Shown piece after piece: positions 35,801 through 45,300 of a stretch of 64,000 nt of DNA. The notes beneath the pieces are model-generated. The model saw only the letters and a program-made list of their open reading frames with translations. It did not search any database and was not told where the DNA came from. Position numbers and translations under genes: made by a program. The first letter of the stretch is position 1, and the number at the start of each line of letters is the position of its first letter. The stretch covers positions 241,001 to 305,000 of the forward strand of contig JAODTK010005797.1 of the NCBI GenBank assembly GCA_026419785.1. Reading direction: 5' to 3'. Source of the DNA: Sclerodactyla briareus (taxonomy: Eukaryota; Echinodermata; Holothuroidea; Dendrochirotida; Sclerodactylidae).

Positions 35801-38800
35801 GGAGGAGGCCTGGACCAGCTATTCAGGTCGGTGGAGGTCTCCCAGCGTCCGAGGCAGGACCAGAGGAGGCTCGGACCAATTCATCAGCGGCTGCATCCAC
35901 AGCGAGAGCCTGGTGGCCACACTGCAGCTGAGGCGAGCGTCGTGCATCGCCCCCGGGATGGTGATTGAAGCCACTCCGAGAGGTACGCTGGAAGAGGTTG
36001 GCAGAGGAGGCAAGGTCCCGGCCGGCGCAGAGTCAAGGGGGCAGTAGACGAGCCCACAGCAGTCAGCGATCCCAGGATGGGGGTGGTAAGTCCACCTAGG
36101 CATGAGGTGGAGCAGCTTAGAGCACAGGTGCAAGCCCTCAAAGCCCCCACATCAGAACAGCCCCAACTGTCCCTTCCCATCCACCCAAGCGAGAGAGAGA
36201 GATGCTGAGGGGCTGACCTCAAGGCCACGATGGAGGAGCTTAAGAGGATCAGTAATCCAACTGAGCAGCAAGGAGGGGCGTCCCAGCCCAAGGGTTCTGG
36301 TCCCACCCCAGGAAGGGAGGATGATACAAGTGGAGAGAAGGGTCACATGCTCCGGCCTGCCGTAAACCCCACAAATGCTGTGCAGGTCCAGCGCAGCCTG
36401 CTTGCACGTTCCAGGGAAACGACAGGAGGCACCCCAAGGGAGCGGGTCAGTGCCTCAGCAGTAGTGGGCTCCACAATTCCATGCAAGGGCCCCGAGTTGT
36501 AGGTATACCAGATGGGCTGGTAGGGGAGTCCCATATCACGACAGTTCTACTGGATGGGGTCAAGTGCAAGGCCCTCTGACATGGGTCACAAGTGACTTGT
36601 GTCTCCCATCGCTTCTACCGTTCCCACTTGTCACATAGACAGGTGTGCCATGAGGAGCTAGACCTGTCTGGGGCAGGAGGTGTACAAGGGGCCAACTGGG
36701 GTACATATCGTTGAAACCTCACCCCAATAGCAGGAGAAGGGAGAAGGAGATAAGAAGCAGGGAGACGACAGGGAGAGGAAGAGAAGGTTAGAATCTTGCA
36801 CTTGTCTTCGAGGACCTGTAGGGTGAGATGTGGATACCCCTTTATTGTCGGAACAACACTAGGCTGCCTACAGTGCTCCTGAGGGACTGTAGGAGCATGG
36901 GTGGAGGAAGTTTGTAGGAGGTTAGGAGTGAGCTTGGGCCTGCTGCTTACCAATTGGCTCGACGAGCAACACAATTGTGGCAAGGATAGCCAGATTGGTA
37001 CCCTAACACTTACCAAAACCATTTTACCACCGGAGCAACTACAGAGGTCCATTGTACCTGCCCAAACCTGCGGGTTAGGAGGCTCGGGTCTTAGTGGAAC
37101 AACACACAGAGTTGCAAAGTAGTGCTGTGGTTGAGCCAGTTACAACCTCTCTTCCAGCAAAGGCCCCATTAACTGCCGGGAGTTGGCACCAACATTCCAG
37201 TTAGGAAAAGTGCATGCAGGAAGGTAAGGCCATGTCAAGTTTTTTGCCTCAGCATGTGCAGCCAATGGGGTCACACAATCCTACCCAGGTAACGTTGTGC
37301 ATGTCACCACCGACAATTACCCTAGTGGTTTTTGGTTTTTGTTCAGCACCTCAGCTGGCAAGGTAGCTGCTCCCGCTGATGGCGAGAGCGGATAGCCAGG
37401 TCCGTCAAGGCACAGTGATGTGTTTCGACAGATGATCTGGATATTGGCCGACCTCTGAGTGAAAGCACCACATCAAACTGACTGATGACACCCCTCAAGC
37501 AAAGAAGCCGACGCATTTCCCCCAGCAGATTTCAAAGATGCACATGAGCACATCCAGGAGCTCCTGCAGAAGGAAATCATAGGGAGTCGTCTCGTCCCTA
37601 TGCCTCACCCATTGTAATGGTCCAAAAGGAGAATGGCGAAATTTCGGTCGAGGTGGACCGCCTGCATCAATTCTAGGACAGTCAGGACCAGTATAATATC
37701 CCGAAGATAGACGACACATTCCACTCCCTAGACGTTGGTTCTCCTCCTTGATCTCAAATCGGGCTATTACCCAGATCGAATGGCTGAGGAGGACAGCAGA
37801 AGACTGCATTCTGGTACCCCCGGGGGGTTTACGAGTTTAATCGCAGCCCCCAAGCATTTGTAATGCGCCGCTACTTTCCAGAGGACTGATGGAGAAATGT
37901 GATATGGGCTCAAGGCCTTTAATGAGGTTGGACTACCTTGATGACCTTTGGTTTTCTCTATACTTAGAGGAGCATAGCAGAAAAACGGAGAATGGTACTA
38001 GGTGGCCTTAAGGAATATGGGTTAAAGTTGGAACCCGGACAAGTGTCAGTTCCTACAGCCATAAGTAGTGCCTTGGCCATGCCTATTCTGCAGATGAGGG
38101 GTTCAGACAGATCCTGATAAAGTATCGGCAGTTGAATGAAGGACCTGGAACGCCCTAAGAATGTGAGAGAGCTGAAGTCATTCCTGGGCTTCGGCAGGCT
38201 ACTATAGACGTTTCATAGAACATTATAGTAAGGTGCGAAGCCCTTGACTGACTTATCCACTCAGTACGAGCCTTTGTACGTAAGACGGAGAGGTACTCAG
38301 TTGCTGGGAGGCGACAACAAGCAGGTAAGCGACCTTCACCAGACACGCCCTTTGGGGAAAATGCGACCGAGAGATGCAGGCGCATTTGACTTGCTTCAGT
38401 GCGAGCCATGAGAGGGCCGGCAGGGGGGGGCAGAGGCCCCCCCCCCAACAAATATTTTGGGGTGGGACGCGGTGGAAGTCGGAAGAAACAAAAAGAGAGG
38501 ATTTTTTTTTTTTTTTTTTTGGTGCTGAGGGTGGGGATGGGGGTCGGGAGGGCAATATATCATAATCAAACTTAAGCATATATTCATTATTCACATGTTG
38601 AAGACCTGTCACATACAAAAACACTATAAACTGAATAAGAACCAGAATTCCTTGACTGTTTCTGTCAACTACAGCCCGACACACAGAAAATGGGAGATTG
38701 TACCAGACATAATGGGCAAAACATAAGTCTGACAACAATTTCTATCTTCCAAACCAAGAGTAGGGTTCCGGTACCCTTGGTAAGGGAAAGCTACCAACTA

Positions 38801-39060
38801 AATTTCCAGGTTTCAGTCTTAGAACGCTGGTAACTTCAGATGACCTCTGTCCATGACCCCAAAACAATAGGGTTCATGGACTCATATGGGGACATACAAA
38901 CCAAGTATGAGCTTCACATCCAGGAGGAGGGCGAGTTGAGTTATCATGTTACAAGCAAAATTGGCCAAAATCATTGACTCTTCACAAATTTTCTGTCTTT
39001 GGGCGCAAAATCTGTCCCCCGATTTATACCAAAAAACAATAGGGTTCCGGTTCTCCCAAT
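32884..39060 (+). repeat. Tandem duplication, unit 2 (about 6.2 kb)
   Basis: The second copy of the 26,868-32,883 segment, in the same order and orientation, then continuing past the duplication edge into the rest of repeat A and the hAT-like insertion. Both units share the same insertion point of the hAT-like element inside gypsy pol, so the insertion came before the duplication. Otherwise the duplication is an assembly product. Confidence 0.8.
35371..38396 (+). pseudogene. Ty3/gypsy gag-pol, 5' part, copy 2
   Basis: The counterpart of 29,332-32,251, offset by about 6.04 kb. The gag start is at 35,371, the zinc-knuckle remnant near 36,335-36,370 (KGHMLR), and the reverse transcriptase region from about 37,580. 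The catalytic box at 37,934-37,945 reads Y-L-D-D, intact here unlike copy 1. The frame then breaks again within a few codons. It ends at about 38,396, where the hAT-like element begins, and resumes at 41,654. Because this copy joins directly to the rest of pol, it is the one that belongs to the full gypsy insertion. Confidence 0.74.
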
Positions 39061-39320
39061 AAGACACTACAACACATAATTTCAAATGATCAGACCAACC
39101 GTTCGGGGACTTATCGGGTTACAAGGTTTCAGACTGACCTCTGGTGACTTCTCTGACCTGACCCCAAAACATAGGGTTCATGTACTCATCATGGGGAACA
39201 GACATACCAAATGAGCTCTGACTACCCATTACCTAATCAAGAGTTCGTGTTTACAAGCTGGCTCACACACACACACACACACACGAGTGACTGCATAGAT
39301 TCCTCTGACTTCGTCAAGGA

Positions 39321-40032
39321 CAATCAAAATAGAAACTTCTTTCGTTTGAAAATGAGGACTATTGCCCGCCGCTTTCAAGTGTAGGTGAAACGTGTGTGAG
39401 TGGTCTAGAGTGTGAGTGAGTCTAGAGTCATCACACATGTGCCCCCACCCCAGGATGATAGACTCAAGATGAAATTTATTCACATACGGTAAATTAAAAA
39501 ACACTCGACGACCGAATATGCCAGGGTAGTAGAAATGCCTCTTTTTATCTGTGCTAGGTTTTGAGAAAAAATTTGTTACATGAGAATTCAGTTGAACAAT
39601 TTTTAAAAATTCAAAGGCACCATAAGATGTCCTTATATCTGTCAATTACATAAGAGGAAGAAGTACGAACATAAAACTGCCTCACATTGCCTTAAAATTA
39701 ACTGATAGTCTTATATCATTGTGACATCTATACATACAGTCACATGTGGTTATTGTTTTATTATTTAGTTTAAAGTATATTGTTACAGCTACTTCATTTT
39801 TAAAATATATTGCAATGCACCCTATATGTCTCATATCTATGTTCAAGTGCATGGTAAGAAGGCAGTGACATAAACACCTCATAAACAACCACTAACTTAA
39901 CTGATATCTTGTATTATCATAATTGGACATCTATACATGAAGTACATGGTTTGGTGTTTTGTGTTACCCATAAGCTAGGAAAAACCAATGCTGTTTTCCT
40001 ATAATTGTATTTTAATGAATTTTCTCATTTTT
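39321..40032. other. Unidentified interior of the hAT-like insertion
   Basis: An open minus-strand frame of 138 codons (39,229-39,645) overlaps the end of repeat A and has no recognisable domain. AT-rich segments at 39,690-39,735 and 39,895-39,935 are diverged direct repeats (ACTGATA, TTGTGACATCTATACATA). No gene is supported. Confidence 0.4.
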
Positions 40033-40850
40033 AGCTCAAAACAGCTATGTTGGTGAAGTTTGTGATGCCCATGTCATTCTATCTATCGATCCGTGTGTAT
40101 CCAGTGTGTATTACCTCTGCCTTTTTTGGCCACCAAAATGTTCGTGCTTCAATCAATCTTGACCAAACGTGTCACGATGTTCATTGACTGATGGTCAAAT
40201 AAATGGCATTAAAGTGGCACAATCGGTCATGATGTGGAAGCTGCGAAACGATATTCTGCAGATTAGGTGGATGCATGATACATGACTAGGTATAATTGAT
40301 TAGTGGGCTAATGCAGGTACAGGAATTGGAGGTGAAAGGTCATTGTAGGGGGTAGTAGGCAATTATGTTAAAATTTAAAATAATATGCAAATTAATGTTT
40401 TGGACCATGAAAATAGCTTCGAGGTATCTTGACAAAACTTGGATACAATGTTGATTGACCAATGGGTCATCATTGACCACCTCAATGTCTAGGTCAAATG
40501 GCATTAAAGGGGCCCAATGAGTTATGTGCAAAACACATTCTGAGATTTGGTCAAATTGCAATGATAAGGGAACATTATAATTGACTAGTAGTACTTATGG
40601 GTCCCAAGGAATGTAGGCTGGAGTCATAAAAAGGGGGGTACTAGACAAGTTTGTTCAAATAGTAGAATAATATGCAATTTGCATTGTTTTTGGCCCTTCA
40701 AATGCTCATGCCTTTGAGGACATTGACCAGAGTTGGACATAAGATCCATTGACTGCTGGGTGAACATCCGACCCCAACCCAATGGTCAAGGTAAAATTAT
40801 ATTGAGCGGAGCCTAATTGGCATTGTGTTGAAAAATATGTATCTTCTATC
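40033..40850 (+). repeat. Repeat B copy inside the hAT-like insertion
   Basis: It begins with the same hairpin in diverged form (AGCTCAAAACAGC, TAT, GTTGGTGAAGTT at 40,033-40,060) and GATGCCCATGTCATTCTATC. Then come units with TGACCAAACGTGTCACGATG, TTCATTGACTGATGGTCAA and later AATGGCATTAAAG, each seen more than once. This arm differs from the 26,618-27,727 units, so the B family may consist of an invariant hairpin end with variable interiors. Confidence 0.6.
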
Positions 40851-41005
40851 TATCAAATAAAGTTGTATCTTAATGCTTGCTCACTCAGTTTCATCAAAGG
40901 TCAGCAGAAAATGAAATCAATGTACAATACTAATAACACATCATACCAGTTCACTACATATTGAAAATTTGTCCGGTTGGTACTGAACCTTGGTTCTCTA
41001 GTGAA

Positions 41006-41220
41006 TCCTTGAGTGTAATTGACGAAAGTCAAGGAATCTATGTAGTCATGTCATATGTGAGTAGTATGGGTGTAATGCCTGGCTTGTGAAAAGCATAACC
41101 CGACACCATTGGATGGATTGAGCTCATTACTTGGTATGTGTGTTCCCTAAGATGAGCATGAACCCTATTGTTTTGGGGTCAGGTCAAGGTCATCTTAGGT
41201 CACCGACTCAAAAGTCAAAG
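41006..41220 (-). repeat. Repeat A, reversed copy
   Basis: Read on the minus strand, it gives the repeat A end in the expected order, with AACAATAGGGTTCATGCTCA, GGGAACACACATACCAAG, GAGCTCAATCCATCCA and the terminal GATTCCTTGACTTTCG. Its inverted placement against the copy at 38,750-39,320 gives the hAT-like interior a partial foldback structure. Confidence 0.65.
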
Positions 41221-41653
41221 TCAGTAATCCCAAGTATGTTGCCATAATAACTCTAGTACATTATCACTTTGTTCTGTGTCGGTCCACGTCATAACAAAAA
41301 TCAGTCAAGGATCGCAAAGTCTCAGGTTCCTCAATGAGAATTCAGGACAGGCATTGTTTCTTACCAGCAGGTGGGCCGGTGATTGAAAAGCGGCAGTTCA
41401 ATGTTGCCCAGAAAGGGCTCCCAGGCATGTCCCATAGAGAGTGGCTGTGTGGGGTGATGTAAATAAAAATCAGATGATCAAGCAAGTGCAAAATATTGCA
41501 CCATTTCGATATGAGCCCTGTCAATGCCGCCAAAAATTCAAAAGGGAGGGGAAACCCCCTCCCCTTATAACCCTCTCCCCGGACCGCCAATCAATAAAGA
41601 GGGACCATCAGTAAACTTTGCCCCCCCACACAAAAAACCTGGCTACGCCCCTG

Positions 41654-44382
41654 ACTGCCTTGTTGACAGACTCACTACTGCACTCAACGCTTCACTTTGC
41701 CAACTTTAGGAACCATTGGTCATCACAAGATGCAAGTACGTCCGGGCTTGGGGCAGCGCGGTACCAGGCGAATGGGGTAGACTCAGAGCGGTAGCATATG
41801 CCCAGCCGAGGCATAACTAAAGTGAGACCAACTATCCTGCCCACAAGTTGGAGTTCTTAGCCCTGAAGTGGGCAGTGCCCAAGTTGCTGACTACCTGTGG
41901 TAAACAAATTTTAGTGGTCACTGATATAACCATTGACGTATTTCTCACGACAGCAAAGTTGGATGCCACTAAGCCATCGTTAGTTGGCCGCCCTGGCCAT
42001 CTTTCAGTTCGACCTGAAGTATCAGCCAGGCAGGAACAATTCAGGCAGCTTATGCCCTCTTCACGATGGCCCCATCCGCCACCAGCTGACGATTGCTGAA
42101 TTTCTGGACTTCCAGTTCAAGCGAGCAGATGCGGGAGGAAGGGTTTGGTTGTAAGTCCCGTCTGCAGAGATGAACAGCCTGGAAGTGGCCGTCCAATGAC
42201 AAAGGTCAGTTGTGAGGTCATCGCCGCCATATGCTCCTCCCAGGGACCACCAGGCACGTGGCCAGCTCTAGGCCAATAGGACTGGTACCAGAGCAACCGG
42301 GTGATGCGCCAGGACCACTCGACTGGGGGTGAGACCACCCCGCTAGAGACACTCACAGATTCACTGGGGGCTGTCCTCGTCACTTCGTAGGGCCCAGGCC
42401 TGGCGGACAGGAAGCACTTCTGGGGTTAACCTGATGACTGGTTTGAGCTACAGGTCAAGACGTAGGTATAGGCCCTATCTTGAGGTGTCGCCGCGGGCAC
42501 AAAGCCTACGGAGCACAAGTGGCAGGAGACAACGAGGCCCAATGCTCTGAGGCGTGGGGTAAACTTACTCTTAGGGGCAGGGGTGCTCTATCGGCGAATC
42601 CAGGACCCCACAGGGGAGCTCAGGTATAACTGTCTTAACCCCAATCTCACAGAGGGGTGGCATTTGGAGGGCTGCACCATGATGTTGGCCATCCAGACGT
42701 GGACCGACAGCGGACCTCATACGTCCCGGCTTCTACTGGCCCAGAATTCATAGAGAGCCAGTGTCATTCATGTGAGTCGTGCGTTCGGAGGAAAGCCAAA
42801 GCCTCAAAGGCAGCTAGCTGGTGACCATATCACAGTAGGCCACTGGGGTTGCTTGAAGGGATTTCCTCAAGATCGAGCAAGACTAAGGGAATACTCAGAA
42901 TGTGTGGTCTGACTGACCACGCAACAAGGTATGCCTTTGCATCCCGACCAGGGACCAGAAGGCTACCACTGTTTTTTTTTTTTTTTTTTTGTTTTTTTTT
43001 TTTTTTTTTTTTTTTTTTTTGTTTTTTTTTTTTTTTTCTGGCGAAGACCTATGGGAAATGTACTTTGTACATATGGCTCCCTGAGCGCCTGCACTTCGCC
43101 CAGGGTCGCGACTTGCGTCCCGGGTATAATTCAGGTATCTGTAAGGCCCTGGGAGAAGGAAGTTTAGGACTACTCCATACCACCCCCAGGGTAAGGGGCA
43201 TGTGAGAGTTCATCAAGACCCTCCTCAATCTGCTCGGAACCCTAGAGGACAAGAAGAAGGAGGAATGGCGAAGTCATGTTAGCCCCTCTGGTGCATGCTT
43301 ACAATTGCAACCAGAACGAGGTAACAGGCGAGTCGCCCTACACTCATGTTTGGAAGGAGCCCTGCCTGCCTATCGCCTTAGGTTAGGGCTCACCCCAGCT
43401 GGCGAAGATGGCCCTCCTGTCACCGAGTGATATGAGGAGCGATTGAAGATCGTCTGCAGAGGGCCCATCGACTTGCTTCAGAGAAGGCTGGCAAGAAAAA
43501 GCGGTGTCAACGCAAAAATTACGTTGCCACAGTCAGAGAGCAAGCCATTGCACCCTGGGACAATGTCCTGGTGAGAGCATGAGGACCAGTGGGGGAGGAA
43601 ATTGGCCAACAGGTGGGAGGACCAAGTGTTGTGTTGTGCGGCAGTTGTGGGGATGAGCCGGCTACGGGTGGTGAGCCTAGAGATGGCGAGGCCCCAACCG
43701 CACCTTCACCACAATATGTGCTACCTTGTAGGTTCCAGCCGAAGCAGCACCAGGTCTCAACACCGCCAACGACCGAAGCTCCCAGAGTAAGGACAAGGCA
43801 GAAGACTAGGACGGAGGACCCATACCGAGGTAGTCAGACTCAGATGACGATGAGAGCAGGGTATGGCATTATGAGGGCTAATGCCTATACCCCCTCCACA
43901 GAAGCATAAGGAAGAACCCCTGGGCCCCAGACGAGGTAGTAAGAGGTTCCTGATGGTCCCCAACCAGCGAAGATGCAGGGATTGCCCCACCACCGCCTCT
44001 GAGTCACCAGTGGCCGCTGAACTACCTGCGAAGAGGTTGTGAAACTCTGTGATTGAAGACCTTCCGCCCACATCCCCAAGAACTGCTCGACCCACCTACG
44101 ATTTGCCAGGCTCGAAATCGGCCAAAGAGGAAGCCAGCGCTGTCCTCGCTCTCGTATCAGGAATTAGGTAAGCCTGATGCATCAGCCTCCCTGTGGTTGC
44201 TCCTGGCCTGCCTCCGGATAGTCGACTTAATCCCTCATTGTGATGGGTCTGATGCAACCCAAATGAAATGCGCAGGGCTCTACATGTGGAAGAGGAGTTA
44301 GTTCACCACATTCTTTCATTCTTTCATTTTTTGCAGGTTTCTGCTGGACGTTGTCAGGACGACAACATTCAGGCAGGGAGAG
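41654..44382 (+). pseudogene. Ty3/gypsy pol, 3' part: RNase H, integrase, C-terminus
   Basis: Continues the reading cut at 38,396. RNase H motifs are near 41,720-41,990 (SETNYPAHKLEFLALKWAV, then VVTD, then LTTAKLDAT). A linker with LYRRIQDPTGELRY lies at 42,580-42,630. The integrase zinc-binding motif near 42,670-42,800 reads LHHDVGHP, then FYWPRI, then CESCVRRKA in adjacent frames. Core remnants (ERLHxxQGRD, CKALG) are at 43,080-43,150. The C-terminal module with NVLVRA and a NRWEDQV motif is at 43,560-43,620. A poly(T) tract splits the integrase core. A polypurine tract (AGGCAGGGAGAG, 44,371-44,382) closes the internal region. Frames shift often, so the element is dead as read. Confidence 0.75.
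42971..43037 (+). repeat. 67-base near-pure T tract within integrase
   Basis: T runs of 19, 29 and 16 separated by single G bases, sitting in the middle of the integrase core where coding would be expected on both sides. A reading such as this could come from a poly(A) insertion on the other strand or from slippage in sequencing or assembly. Confidence 0.95.
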
Positions 44383-45300
44383 TGTAGCAGGTTACTATTT
44401 TACCTGTCCAGCCACACTACCCCGTAACTCTTTGGGCCACTGGGTGTGATTATTGTTCCTTTGTTAGGGGGCCCTAGGTCACCCTTCGTGTAGGTACTGA
44501 CCATTCAATCGTCCTGGTAGCTCCAAGGACTAACTTTATTGAATTTTTCAATTCTTGGTTTACCTTTCCCCTCAGGTTTTTCCCATTTATGATGTGCTAG
44601 TATCCTCACCCCTTTCAGTTTTCTAGGGTCTGGAGGCTATGTAGTAGACTCATTTGATCCTCTTATTATTACCTCATTCTATCAACCTTCATTTTGTTCA
44701 TCTTGTCAATGAGTCCTGTGACAAACTTGTGGGAGTGTCCCACTAGTGGTGTTGCAGCTTCCACTGTCATTCACGTGCGGACCAACACAGGTTACTTAGA
44801 AACAACCATCTATGTTCATTTCTCATCCTTCCACACCCTTGAGTGGCTCTCATAGAGGGACCCTAACAAATCCTGAGGCTCTTCGGTGCCTGTACTAACC
44901 ACTCGCTATGTAGTCTCAATGTCTGAAGTTAGGGAAGCGCGCCTGCATAAATCTGTGGAGCTGTGACCACCAGGTCCCACCTGTTTGGGACAAACTGACT
45001 CCTTTTTTCGCCCAGCCATGACTGTTTTGGCACGGGCTGAGTGTATCTTGGTTAAATTATGTCAAGATCTCTGGAGTGCATCACCCACTCTATATACCAG
45101 ACGTGGAACAAGCCACAGCTGTCTGAAGTACAATTCTGCAAACTGCTGTTTTCATTTACTTCATATTCTGTTTGGATCTCTGACTCCATTCAATGCATTG
45201 TTTTTCCGGCCCCTACAAAAAAATAACTTTTGGGGAGGGGTGAAATGCTCCACTGTTGAGGGAGAACGTCCCGGCCTGGACTGGGGGTTTTAGGGGGACC
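44383..45300 (+). repeat. Gypsy 3' LTR, start defined, end uncertain
   Basis: Begins TGTAGCAGG directly after the polypurine tract, as expected for an LTR. No second copy was found upstream to fix the other end, so the right limit is arbitrary. The region is non-coding. Confidence 0.4.

Larger units (their letters stand above)
38397..41653 (+). mobile_element. hAT-like DNA transposon inserted in gypsy pol (non-coding)
   Basis: The right end is CCTGGCTACGCCCCTG, so the terminal repeat is CAGGGGCGTAGCCAGG. The left end is noisy here, but at the equivalent place in unit 1 (32,252) it reads CATGGCTTAGCCAGATGGGG. Flanks show an 8-bp duplication: ACTTGCTT at 38,389-38,396 (ACGGCCTT in unit 1) against ACTGCCTT at 41,654-41,661. 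Joining across the site restores the pol reading AFDCLVDRL. Eight-base duplications with CAGGGGCG ends are typical of the hAT superfamily. The interior holds repeat A forward, unidentified sequence, repeat B, and repeat A reversed. No transposase is seen, so it is non-autonomous or hollowed out. Confidence 0.7.

Noticed and set aside
39229..39645. 138-codon open frame inside the hAT-like insertion as its transposase
   Set aside because: No hAT dimerisation or catalytic motif is present, and part of it is repeat A read backwards.
42849..43205. 118-codon open frame through the poly(T) tract
   Set aside because: It consists of a poly-phenylalanine readthrough of the T run joined to integrase remnants.
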